Below are positions 46,201 through 59,700 of a stretch of 64,000 bases of DNA, one piece after another. The notes below the pieces were generated by a model. The model was not told the origin of the DNA and did no database searches. It was given only the letters and a program-made list of their open reading frames with translations. Position numbers and translations under genes: made by a program. The stretch is from Calonectria ilicicola (taxonomy: Eukaryota > Ascomycota > Sordariomycetes > Hypocreales > Nectriaceae): contig CP085827.1 in the NCBI GenBank assembly GCA_020809705.1, positions 5,890,001 to 5,954,000 of the forward strand. Reading direction: 5' to 3'. How positions within the stretch are numbered: the first letter of the stretch is position 1; each line of letters starts with the position of its first letter.

Positions 46201-47740
46201 TCCAAGCACTCTTTTCGAAGAGGATAGCGATAAAAGTATTCGGCTTGACGCCACGGTTGATGAGGTGGTAGGCCAGGGAGGTAGAGACGCGATCTAACTC
46301 GGCAAAGGTGAAGGTTTTGTCCCATCCGCAAACCGCAGGCGCATCAGGCTGTCGTCGGACAACATCCCAGAACAAATCATGAAGTCGATCGGTAGTATTG
46401 TTTGGCATACTCCTGTTCCACTCCAAGAGCTGGGAGGCATGGTCTGCGGGCAAAATGTCGAGCGCGTCGACCGAAGTTTCAGCATTAAGTTCAATTGCCT
46501 TCAACGATTGAACGAAAGAAGTGAATAGATTATTCGTCTGGCCTTCAGAAAGTGCAGTGTTCCAATACACTAGATTGACATCGATAGCATCATCTTTTTC
46601 GATAACGTTGACTGTCAGATCGTACTCGGTAGGATCGTTTCCACGGATTGGAGTGAAGCATAGCTCAGATTCCTCCGGAATAGAGGATGAAGACACTTTT
46701 TGGAAAGACATAGCAGTATTGAATAGTTGCTCGCTGCCTAATCCTAAGGCGTGCTTAATATCGGCCAAGGAAGCAAACTGGTGAGGTAAACTGTCAAGGT
46801 AAGTGTTGAAAAGATTTCCGAGCATTGAAGCAAGTGTCTTCTCCTTTTCAAATACGATCCGAGAAACAAGAATATTAATAAAGGGCCCGACGGCTTCTTG
46901 GATACCATCAATCTCGACATCACGACCAGAGGTAAGGTAACCGAAGCAAACTTCCCGCTCACCAGTATAAGATCGAAGGACCAAACCCCAGGCAAGCTGA
47001 ATGACATTGGCAAGAGAGACTCCGAGCCTTTTAGCTACACTCCGTATTCCAGCTGGCGATGGGATACTTGTGTCTAGCTTTTGCAGTCTCTTTTCAACAA
47101 TGAAGCCACTATCAATAAGCCGGGGTAGCCTGCAGGCGGAGACGCCCTTTAGAAGATTGGACCAGAAGGCCACAGACGCCTTTTGAGTGGTCGTTTGAAT
47201 ATGGGCTATATAGCTAGCGTAAGATGGGCCAGACCCGTCGGGAAGCGTACCGGCATAAGCACGTTTCCAGTCCCGAAGAATGATAGCCAGAGAGGAAGCG
47301 TCGATAAGAGCATGATTTACTTGGAAGTGAGCAAACACCTTTGACCCATCAGGCTGAGAACACAAGGCTAGACGATAATGAGGGGAATTTGAGGCATAGG
47401 GACCATTGCCAGCCTCCCAAAGCTGTAGCAGCGCCAGCTGCTCATCCTCCTCGTCACCATCGTAAATGAAGTGGCTGATGGCAGGGTGGAAGGACTTGAG
47501 AACTACTTGATCAAGCAGGCTGTCCTCGCGGACACTTCGGCAAAACACAGTGCGCAGCATGGGGTGGCGTTGGACGACACGATCCCAGGATTGGTTGAGA
47601 CGGAGGACATCTACCTTTCGTGCTGGGCTGGTAATTTCCCAAACACCATGCACATCGTAGAAGCCCGAGTCTTTGGATTGACTAAGAAGAATACCGCGTT
47701 GCATGGGCGATAAAGGATAAACATTCTCGATGGCTCGAAT
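43205..47740 (-). other. NRPS module 4 and release domain: C4-A4-T4-R
   Basis: C4 starts YPLSPMQRGILLSQ; its active site reads VNHALIDAS, with Ala replacing the usual Gly after Asp. A4 has FTSGTTGTPKG (about 45915-45950), A4 motif SYTFDASITEMI, A5 GYGPSECS and A10 MPSGKLHRP. The T4 Ser at 44648-44650 lies in QCGLDSITAI, a GLDS variant of GGDS. The terminal reductase (about 44395-43205) has the NAD(P) motif LLTGATGFLGS, HNGALVHW and a YSQSKF YxxxK motif. R domains reduce the thioester to an aldehyde, often onward to an alcohol, releasing the chain. No thioesterase or terminal C domain is present. Confidence 0.88.
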
Positions 47741-50700
47741 CCCTTTTGGAGAGAGCTTGGAGAGTTCATTGTTAAGCTGGGTGAGCTCGCCGTGCGAAAC
47801 TGACAGCAAAGAAATATCGCTGCGAGTCAGCTGGGCGGTCGCCTTTTGTAAATCATTTACAAGCTCGGTTAATGTCTGCTCATACAAAGCTAGCCATCGC
47901 GAAATTTTGGATTGGTGCTTGATGTCCTTGTTGTAGACCCAGGATATGGTGAGTTGATCTTTTTCAATGACTCCGGAAAGATCAATCAAGGCTAATCGAT
48001 CCGCAGAAAGGTTGACATCTGATGGACCCAACGATGATGGAAGTGGCTCAAAGAGACCGTCCGCTTTTTCAAATTGTTGAAACCTACCAAAGAAGTTGAA
48101 AAGTATTTCCAGCGGGAACATTTGAGATTTTTGCAGGCCCTTCGACAACATCTGTGCTGTGAAATAGGGAACACCGGAATTGGCAATATCGTGACGCGTG
48201 TCTTTGGTTCTGATGATAGATTCGAGAAAGCCCACTTTGTTTGCATGGAGGACAAAAGGGGCGATGGCCGTGAACCAGCCGACTGTTTCATGAACGGAAA
48301 TATTGGCATCTTGGCCCAGTGGATGTTCTCGGCCATGTGTCTCTGTACTAATCACCGGAGCTTGGCGTTCAGGAAATACAACGTTGAAGGTATGAGCTGC
48401 CAAGGCTAGAAGAACGTCAAAGACTTCAACATTAAGAACTCTGCTAGCCTCACGCACTAGTGAAGTAGTCGTCTCAGTCTTAAGAGTGAAACTTCCTTGA
48501 GTAAGGCTATTGAAGTTATTGCTGAATTCATCGAGTCCCCAGAAATTCAGATCTGTCGCGGGAAGCTCGAACGGGAGACTGAGGGCAGATTCAGCATGAG
48601 AGCTGACATAACTATGGAGGCTATTAGTCCATTGCTGGAAAGAAGCAGAGAACTGATCCTTGGGCAAAGCCGCACCGTTGATCAGCTGCTCCAGTTCCCT
48701 AAGAAGCGTTCTCCATGATACAAGATCGATGACAAGATGGTGCGCGACAAGGAAAAGAGCAGAGGTAGAGGCCACGTCAAATTGCCTCACAGCAATCAAC
48801 GGACCACGAATTATATCTAAAGATTCCTCTGCGACAGCCAATTCTGGCCGCGCTTCATCCCAAGATTGCGTCTTGAATGTATTGAAGCTAAAGCTCTCCT
48901 TAACCTGAGAGGTGATCTTTTGGCTCCACTCCCCAGTCTTAGTATCTTTGACAAATCGCGCCCGGAGCATGGGGTGGCGTGAAACAAGCTCCTGAATGGC
49001 ATCGGAAAGTTCAGAGCTAGCAACCTTTTGTCGAAGCTTTACCAGCATGCTTTGGTTAAAATGGTTCTCCCCGTCTGGGAACTGTAGGAAATGAATATTT
49101 TGCACCGGAGATAGGGGGAATAAAACATTCTCCTTGTCCGTATCTTCGTGGGATGAAGCAGCAGCACCCAATTTATCAGCTTTTGTGCTCATAATACGGA
49201 TACTAGGGGACTTGAGAATATCCTGCACAGGCAAAGAGAACCCACTACGGCGGCATGAAGCCATAACCTGCATGGCAGTAATGGAATCTCCGCCTAAACT
49301 GATGAAGGATCGGTTCATAGCAATTTGCTGCAAAGGCAGGTTAATGGCGTCGCTAATCGCAGCTTGGATAACTCGCTCGGCCTCGTCAGTGGGTCCCGCA
49401 GCCATATCTGAGTCTTCAAGGTTCATAATGAGTTGATAAGCATCATCGTCAAGATTGTGAACCCAAGCCTTGACTTGACGAGAATCAATCTTGCTAGAGG
49501 TGTTTGTAGGAAGGGAATTAACAACGATCAAGACGTGAGGATGCATGTACGATGGGAGCTTATCCGCGACAAAGTTCTGTATTTCGGCCAGCTTTTCCTG
49601 CGACTTGGTTCTCTCTTCCTTTTTATCTAAAAGTTTGAGAAAACCATCCTGATTGATACCAAGGTCACGGAAGGCAATAACTGCAACGATCTTGCCGGAA
49701 AATCTGCCTTCTGAACCAATCATGACCAAACGCGTCTCCAGATCCTCGTGAGAGCTAGCGATTTGGTAGTCAATCTCCGAAAGTTCAATTCGCTGGCCGC
49801 GAACCTTGACTTGAGTGTCTTTGCGTCTGATGAAATTTATAGTGTTGTTGGCGTTGTAACGGACCAAGTCTCCAGTTTTGTACAATGATTCGCCCTGGAT
49901 CTCTTCCGGCAACCAAGGCAGGCCGCTTAGGAAGGCACTCTTGGTCTTTTCTTCATCATTGAGATAGCCGCGTGCTTGAATGGGGCCCTGAATAAGGAGC
50001 TCGCCGACAGCACCGATTGGCATAAGAATAGAAGCATCATTGGGGTCAACAACCCACGCAGTGCATCCCATGGCACTACCAAGGATCTCTGGAGCAGTTG
50101 GTCTTCCAGTTCGATCTTCAGCAAGACAAACAACACAACACTCGGTTGGGCCGTAAACTTGAATAAACCGACAGGAACCGTTGTTCCACTTGTTAATGAC
50201 AGAGTGAGGAATAGCTTCACCACCGATGATGAAAGTGCGGATGGCGGGGACGCTGGCAGGATCAATGGTACTAGCGACTGCGGGAGTTAAGGCACCCCAG
50301 TTGACCTTCATACGATTGAAGGCAGCGACGAGGCCGTTCATTCTCTCGGCTTCAGATAGGATACACACACATCCTCCATAAATAAGAGTTGTGAATATTT
50401 CAATTATGCACGCATCAAAAGTATACGAAGAGAACTGCGCAGCACGAGTATACTTGTTAAATCCTAACCGCATACCGTGAGCTGTCGTGCTGGTGCAAAA
50501 GGCACGGTGATGGAGCATAACACCCTTCGGCAATCCGGTGGATCCGGATGTGAAGAGGATGTAAGCCAGGTTGTCAGAGCTCGCAGTGAAGGGCACAAAG
50601 CGCGGGTTAGGGAGTTGATCACAGAAGTCTGCATTCAAAGCAATGACATTACTGATGAAGGGTTCAAGAAGGTGCGCGGTCTCTGGCGAGGCGATGGCAA

Positions 50701-53700
50701 CACTCTGATTGGGAAGCTGCTGAATAATTGATCGCATGCGCTCTTGGGGATGAGTAGGGTCCAGTGGCACAAACGCACCGCCCGCTCTCATTATGGCCAG
50801 CATAGCGATGGGGGCCCAAAGACTCTTGCGGAAGCAGAATGGAACAGTGACTTCGGGACCAACCCCGAGAGATTTCAGATAAGAGGCAAGACGAGTAACA
50901 GCATTATCCAGTTCGCCATACGTCAAATCGCCGTCCCAGGATGTAATGGCGGGTGACTCGGGTGCCTCTTTGATATGAGCATTGATGAGTCGAGGGACTG
51001 TAGATTCGATGGGCTCTTGATAGCGGCTATTCCAATCCAGAATCCTCTCATAAGAGCTGTCAGTCAACAAGTTTACAACTGGTAGCTTGCGAGTGGGATC
51101 TTGGATAATGAATTCCAGTGCCTGGATTGTTGTGTCTACGACTTCAGCAGCAAGCTCATCCGAGAGCATGTCAGTCCAATGTGCGAGGTGGAGCTCAATC
51201 ACCCCACCCATATCCAGAATGTTAAGTGTCATATTGAACTATTTTAAGTGATTAGTTAGTGCTTATTTTGCTGGAGTCCTTTTTCATAATATCTCACCTC
51301 GCTAGGGTCATGGCCTTCCACGCTCTCAAACCTGATTTGGTTCGGATACTTATCTCCGTCTTCTGACATCTTTTGCAATGAAATAGCTGTGTTGAATAAA
51401 GTCTTGTTTCCGAAACCTAGCGCATGTTGGATATCTCCCAAGGAAGAATGCTGATGCGGCAAACTGTTGATATATGCACTTCGCATATCCTTGACCATAT
51501 CAAGCGCAGATTTAGCTTCTTCACCTAAATCAAACTCGGCTTGGCAGATGAGGATATTGATAAATGGCCCTACTGCCTTCTCTATACCATCGATAGGGAC
51601 ATCTCGGCCCGAGTTCACGTAACCGAAGCAGACGTGATTCATTCCAGTGAAGGCCCGTAGAACCATAGACCAGGCGACTTGTAAAATATTGGTGATGGAG
51701 ACATCGTGAATTCGGCAGATCTTGCGCATAAGCTCCACTTTAGGCACAGTGCAAGACACCTTCTTGAGTTGGCGAGGAGCATTGTGGGTTGAAAGGATGG
51801 GAAAGTGGCAAGTCTGGGTATCACCAAGAGTAGTCTTCCAGTAGTCAAGTGACTGAGCGATAGGTTGCTGAGAGATATATGAGATGTAGTCATTGTAGGC
51901 TGGACCGGAGCCGCGGAGACTATCGTGATACGCCGCCCGAAGATCATCGATCAAAATAGCAAACGAGGTTCCATCAATCAGCGTGTGACTAACCTCGATG
52001 CAGATATAAGCGTCACTTCCACGACTTGTTGTGAGCATTTGTAGCATAATAGGCGGTTTATCTGAGCGGAGGTTTGAGGGAGCAGATTGTAGGAAATCAA
52101 CTGGATCATGTCCCTCATAGCTAAAGGTCTTGATAATAGTGCTAGCAAATGTCGCATCTTTGAGAACAACTTGAGCAGAGAGACCATCTACTCGGCCACT
52201 CTCAAAGAACATTGTGCGGAAAATAGCATGATATTGAATAAGCTTGAGCCAGGCCTTCTCGAGTCGGTCAGGCTGGAATTCTTGGCCCTGTGGAGAGGTG
52301 ATCTTCCAAACACCCTTCACTAAGTAAGATGTGGCGTCTTTAGACTGGCTCACAAGCATTCCTTGCTGGATTGGTGAACAAGGGAAAGCCGTTTCAATAA
52401 CGCTGGGGCCCCACGATCCTACTTTAGACTCGACAGTTTCAGCCAAGCCAGTCAAACCATCGTCGTCTAGGCCAAGAAGCGCGAAGTCGCCACTTGTAAA
52501 CGAAGCAGGGGTTTCTAACAGCTCAGATGAGATACGCTGGAGAGCCTCGTGGAGTCTCTCCATCCATGTATGAAGACGCTGGCGATGCTGCATCTTCTTG
52601 TTATATGTGAGTGATAATACAAGTTCTTCTCCCTGAACTGCCACCATGAGATCGAGCAATGCGAGTCGAGGGGTAGTTGGAGGGGTATCTTCTGTTTCAA
52701 CATTACCCTCCGACAATTGCTCAATGATCTTGTCAGACTGTTGCAATTGCTGGAACTGACCCAGGTAATTAAACAGAATCTCCATGTTTTCGTGGTCTTT
52801 GAATGTTTTGCGGCCTTCGTCAGTAAGATATCGTTTGATAAAGTAAGGGAGACCCTTTTCAGGAATAGAACGCCTCATATCCTTGACCTTGCGGCAGGCC
52901 TGGATAAGTTCAAGATCCGATCCAGATTTCCTCTTGAGCACAAGCGGGAAAATAGTTGTAAACCAGCCAACTGAGCGTGACAAGTCTATAGCATCATCCC
53001 ATGTAGCTCGACCGTGGGATTCTGTATAGAGAGCAGGCAGATCTCTGTCAGGAAATTCTTGGTCAAAAGAGTAAAATAACGCGGCAACCATCAGATCGGT
53101 GGGTTCAGTTCCAAATGCAACATTAGCAGAACCGAGGAGAGCCTTTGTACTAGCGGCATGAAGGCGAAGTTCAATAGTGTCAGTATCACCAAAGACGTTG
53201 CTGACACCATCCATCGCCCAGAAAGCAAAGTCTGCAGCGGGGACAGTGAATGGTAAAACAGTTTCGATGTCGTATTTAGATGCTTGTTGAATGAGCTCAT
53301 TACTCCAAGCAGGCACAGGAATAACTTCGGGAGATAGTTGTTGGCCTGACAAGAGATTTTCAAGATCTTCAAGGACGATTCGCCATGACACAAGATCAAT
53401 AACCAAATGGTGGGCAGCGAGGAAGAGAACTTGGTATTCTGGTAGATCAATGAGATCAACAGCAAATAGAGGTCCTTGGCGAATGTTCAAGGAGGCCTGT
53501 GTGTCATTCATCCTATCCCGAGCCTCAATCAGGCTGTCAGAGAGATAAGTCTCGAAGCGGAAGCTCCTTGTGACATCAGCAACTACTTTCTGTGTCCACT
53601 GATTGTTCTTATCCTGTTGTTGATAGAAACGAGCCCGAAGCATGGGGTGAGCCTGGACTACAGCAGCAAGTGCCCTTTCAATTTCTGCCATGCCAAAATT

Positions 53701-56700
53701 CTTGTTGAGGCGAACGGTGAACTGTTGATTGTAGTGATTTAAGCCGTTAGGTAGTTGTTCAAAGAACATTCGTTGGATAGGGAGAAGAGAGAAATCTTTG
53801 GTGTAGTCAATGTTAGTGTTGAATCCAGCCTCCTCTCCTCCCGAAATTGATTTAAATCGGCATTGGCTGGCAAGATCCATAAGTGATTGACATCGAAGGA
53901 TGTTATGCACGGTCACAATAATGCCACGTTCTCGGCCGCGGGAAACTACCTGCATAGCTGAAATTGAATCGCCGCCCAGACTTGTGAAGCTCTGGTCAAC
54001 TGGAAGCGAGACAAGTGGCAAGTTTAATACCTGGCTCCAAACATGGGCAATATGCTTCTCCATCGGAGACAGCTTAGCTAGTGCAGCAGAAGAACCCTCA
54101 CCAGCCTCAGCGGTTTGGCCCATAATATTGGCAAGATCATTCTCAGTCAGTGAGTGCACCCAACTCGTGACTTGACGACGATCAATCTTGCCATTCACTG
54201 TGCATGGGATTTCCTCAACGGCGATCCAGACCTTGGGAACCATGTAACCTGGAAGCTTCTTCATGAGATAATTTCGAATAGAAGTAATCTTATCTTGGCT
54301 GGCCTTGTTGTTGCTAATAGGGGTAATTGAGCGGGAAGGCTCGGGCGACTCATCCATGATGTATGAAATCACAACACTCAATCGACCCTTGCAAGCACCT
54401 TCTTTGGGTAGCAGTACAATAGCGTGCTGTAGGCCAGCGTTGGCGCGAGTGACGTGTACTTCAACTTCATTGAGCTCAACGCGTTGTCCACGAACCTTAA
54501 CTTGGTTATCTCGACGTCGAACAAATGAACAACTACCATCCGGATTGTATCGCACAATATCTCCAGAGCGGTAAACATGTCGCTCATAACCATCAGAAAG
54601 CCACTTGGGTCTCGGGATAAAAGCAGCTGCTGTCTTGGCGGGGTCACCAATGTATCCTCGAGCAACCAGAGGCCCTTCCACCAGCAATTCTCCCAGAGCG
54701 CCGACGGGGAGAAGGACTTCAGGGTTCTCCATATCAGCAACCCAAATAGCAGACCCAAGGGCGGGGCCAAAGTTGGCGGGATCGGCAGCGGGGGTTACAC
54801 CAGAATTGCAGTTAGACCAAATGGTTGTCTCTGCCGGACCGTAGGCAAGGATAAGGTGAACTCTCTCCGACCAACGACGGATATTCTCAGCAGTAGGAGC
54901 CTCGCCTCCTAGAAGAAGAGTCTTTAAGGTGGGTACCGAATCAGGTTCAAGCATATCTGCAAGAGTAGGGGTCAAAAACATCCAGTTGACTTTGAATGAG
55001 TTAATAGCCCCGGCTAGATCCTCGACACGCTGACGATCTGAAGGAACACAAATGCAGCCGCCATTTACGAGAGTATAGAAAATATCACCAACTGAGAGGT
55101 CAAAAGTATAAGCAGCAAATTGGAGAACACGACTACTGCGACCAAGATGGAGGCGAGTGGCGTGAGATATAGCAGCGGTGGCGATAGATTTGTGCTCAAT
55201 ATTGATACCCTTGGGTCTTCCGGTGCTGCCAGATGTGAAGATGGAATAAGCTGTATTGTCGGGTTGCACAATTGTCTTGGGTGCATATTTCTGAGGATCC
55301 AGGTTTTCCAGTTTATCCTCATTGACAAGCACAACATGGGAGAAAAGTTCTCGAAGTCGATTCTCGTATTTAGCGCTAGTCAACAGAATTGACGGATAGC
55401 CCAAGTCTGAGACAATACCGGCAATGCGTTCAACAGGATGAGTTGGATCAACTGCTGCAAAAGCGGCACCAGCCTTGAGAATGGCTAACTGAGCCACGAT
55501 GGTCCATGCTGACTTTTCAAAACAGGTAACCACGAATGTATCTGGTTTGAGATTTCCTAAATCTTTAATATAGTGCGCGAATGCATTAGAAGCCTGGTTC
55601 AATTCGAGGTAGGTGAAATCACGATCCCAGCTCTCAATAGCCTTTTGCGAACGCATCACCTCTGTTTGCATTTCAATAAGCTCATGAACACAGGATGGAA
55701 CAGGTAGAGGCATAGCATGCAAGTTCCACTCGTCCATTTCCTTTCGGGTTTCAGGGCTGACGAGGCTCAGACAAGTTACAGTCTGATTAGGATCCTTGGT
55801 AAAACCGGCGAGTGCGGTGAGAAGAGCATGAATAACATGGGTTGCCTGGCTATCAGACACCTTGCTCGTCCAATAAGAGAAGGATATCTCAAGATCATCA
55901 ACATCCACTACGTTGAGCGAGATGTCATACTCAGTGGGGTCTCGAGCCTCGACGGGCGCTAGTCCTAGGCCATCATCCCCATCAGTTGCATCAGTTACAG
56001 GATCATTCCGTTGGAATGATATAACAGAATTAAACAAGGGTTCTGAGCCTATTCCAAGAGCATGTTGAACTTCTGCGAGCGATACATATTGATATCCAAT
56101 GCCTGTGAGGATGTCATCGCGCAATTTCTGTAGTAGCTGTAAAACAGTTGTGTTCTTGTGGTCAAAAGTGACACGGCAGATGAGCATATTGATGAAAGGG
56201 CCGATAATCTGTTGAATACCGTCTATGGGAGCATCACGTCCAGAAGCCAGATAACCGAAGGAGACGGAATCTTCCCCAGTATAGGCACGAAGAACGAGTG
56301 CCCACGCTGCCTGGACCATGTTTGAGAGAGTAAAGCCATGGTCGGCACAAAGCTGTTTTAGGGCTGTGACATTAGGCACAGTAATCTCTCGAACCTTGAG
56401 CTCTGATTTTCCTTTGTGGACAATACCATCGAGTAAGGGTGGCAATCGAGATGGCGTAATGTCCCGAAGATAGTCACACCAATATTCTAGGATCTTATCT
56501 TGGGATTGCTTTTGAGTGAAGGCGATGAGCTCACGATAGCTCTGAGCGGGACCAGCCGGGAGACACTGAGCATAGGCTTGGCGGAATTCTTGGATAATGA
56601 GAGGTAAGCAAGCACCATCGACCAGAGCATGGCTCAGACGAATCATAATGTAAAGCTTGCTGCCGACCACGTATACGACGAACTCGTGAGGTAGTTCTCC

Positions 56701-59700
56701 GTATTGAAAGCCACTTACAGGGGCAGCAGATGCCTCGCGTCGAATCCATTCCTCGCTAGGCTCCAGCTCATCATCTCCAGCTTCAACTTCGCGGACAATA
56801 GGCTGGACATCTCGTAGGATGACTTGGTCAAATGATCCGCTTCCTCTCAAGTTGGGTATAAATACAGTTCGCAGCATGGGCTGCCGGCGAATAAGCTGTG
56901 CCCATGCTTCCTTTAGCTGGTTCACTTCGACGCCTGGTGAGGTAATCTCCATGGCAATTCGGACATCGTAAAGATCAGATTTACGAGACTGACTCATCAA
57001 AATACCCTGTTGCATGGACGAACAGGGAAGAATCTCTTCAATAACCTGTGGTCCAAATTGACCAATATGTTCCTTGCAAAGAGATTCAATCTCATCCAAG
57101 TCAGAGTAACTGATATCTTTAATGAGAGGCAAGTCGCTAAGCGAGAACGAAGGCGGCATAGAATTAGTCTGCTCAACAACAGATATTAGATGAAGCTGGA
57201 AGGAATGAAGCCAATGAGAAATACAGTCCATAATCTCAATGCTGAAGCTCTTGGGAACAGTCAAGCTGACAGTCGCTCGTCCTTCATTGATGGCAGCGGC
57301 TATATCAATAAGAGCGAGCCGAGGAATTGAAGGATCGATATCACCATCCACATACTTGCTGTCCGTAACAGCCTGAAGAAGTACATCAGAGCGCTCCATT
57401 TGCTGGTATTGACCCTGATAATTGAAAAGAATTTCCATTTCGGAATGCCTGCCAAATTTCTTGGCGCCTTGGGAGTTCAAGTATCGGCTAGCAAAGTAGG
57501 GGACACCCTTATTGGGCATAGCTCTGCGAGCATCCTTGGTTCTCTTCAAAGTTTCGATGAGTTCGGGCTGTGCCCCGGCAGGGAGAGCAATCGGAGAGAG
57601 AGAAGTAAACCAGGCTACAGTGCGTGACAAATCGGCATCACCAATCACGTCAGCCTCACGACCGTGACCCTCTATAAAAATAGTGGGTAGGGGGCGATCG
57701 ATAAAAATCTCACTGAAGGACTGGAAGGCTGCGGCAAGAAAAAAGTCCTGAGGATCTGTCTGCAGGGCATCATTGGAAGGCCCTAAAAGTGATTTGGTCA
57801 CATCCTTGTCCAGAGTAAAGGTAAGGTGGCGGGTTGAACCAAAGGTGTTGTTAAGGGCAGTACCGGATCCCCAATAATCCATTTGAGGTGTGGGCAGATT
57901 GTATGGCAGAACACTAGTTAGTGGCCACTTCTGAGCCTGTGCAGCCAAAAGATCTACCCACTGCTGGAAAGAGAAGGGCTTCATATCAGGCAAAGAGGTC
58001 GGGGTGGGTGATAGAATAATTTCCAATTCCTCTAGTAGCACACGCCAAGAGACCAAATCAATGACCAGGTGGTGGGCAACCATAAAGAGAAGCTGTCGGT
58101 CGGGGAGTTGAATCAAGTTAGCTGCCATAAGAGGACCAACCTGGATATCTAGGCTTCTCTGTGTTTGAGCTAAGATTCCGTCAACTGCACGGGAATCGAT
58201 ACGAGAGTACTCTTTGTATGCAAGAGAGCCGTCAATGTCGTTTGTAATACGCTGTTTCCAGTGACCATCGTTTTGACGGAAGCGGGAACGCAGCATAGAG
58301 TGTCGTTCTACAAGCTGACGCAACGCATTGTGAACTACATCAGAAGATATAGCACGATTTGACGGTATCTGCACCAACCAGCTCTGGTTGAAATGGTTAA
58401 CGCCATGAGGGTTGGCTTCGAAATGGAACTTCTGGACTGGGGACAGCGAGAATTCCTCGTCAACTCGTTCTGAAAAGTCAGATTGATTGCCCGAATCCTC
58501 TCCTAGCCCGTTTTCTTTGCTAACGGTAGCAAGCGCTGCCACTGTTTTGCATCTAAAAACATCTTGGACATTAATTTGAATTCTTTGTGCGCGGCAATGA
58601 GAAACCATTTGCATAGCCGAGATAGAATCGCCACCCAGGCTGAAGAAGGATCGGTTGAGTCCAATCTTTTGTTCGTCAATGTTCAACACAGATGCCCAAA
58701 TGGACCGTAGGGCATTTTCTAGATCGGACATTTTATCATTTGAAACGGGAACTTCTTCATCGAGAGATAGAATCTCTTGAGCAAGGGTTTCATCTGCCTT
58801 CTCTAACCAAGTAGCAATGCGGCGACGATCAATTTTGCCTGAACTATTAAGAGGTACAGAAGATCCCTCGATAAGAGCCCAGACTTGAGGGACCATATGC
58901 CGAGGCAACTTTGCTGAGAGATATTCTGTCAGTTCGTTCAATATCGTCTTAGCTCGCTCTTGGTCTTTTCCTGTGAGAAGTTGAGGACCTTCTCCCGAGG
59001 CAGCAGAAGGCCCGAGCTTTTGAATTGATATGACACCAATCAGACGTGATTTGAGCAATCCTTGCTTCAAGAAAGTAACAAAGACATGCTGGATGTCCTC
59101 ATTGGCGCCTTCAATAGTATTTTCGATTTCTCCAGCCTCAACACGTTGTCCGCGGATTTTAATCTGAGTGTCCTTGCGTTGAACAAAGTCCATCGAACCA
59201 TCCATGTTAAGTCGAACGACATCACCAGTCTTATACAGACGACGAGAAGGACTGTGGCGAGGATAGTTCTGAGACCATGATGGATTCTCAATGAACACCT
59301 GGTTAGTCTTTTCCTGGTCGTTACGGTAACCCCGAGCGAGAACAGGGCCCTCAATTAAGAGCTCGCCGGTAGCTCCAACCGGCATAAGAATATTGTGGTT
59401 CCTAGGGTTAACAATCCATGCTGCACTAGTAAACATATGACCAATCATTGCAGGGCGTACTTCCTTATTTTGCCGGTCGCTGATAGAAACGACAATGGTA
59501 GTCTCAGTGGGACCATAAACCTGCATGAAACGAAGCTTACCGCTCCATTTACGTGGAGTAAGATCACCTACAGCATCACCACCACAGATAAGCGTATTAA
59601 GTGTGGGTACATCTTCAGGATTCAACATGCGAGCAATAGCCGGAGTTAATACAATCCAGTTAACCCTGAATCGGTTGATAAAACCGGCCAAATCTTCGAT

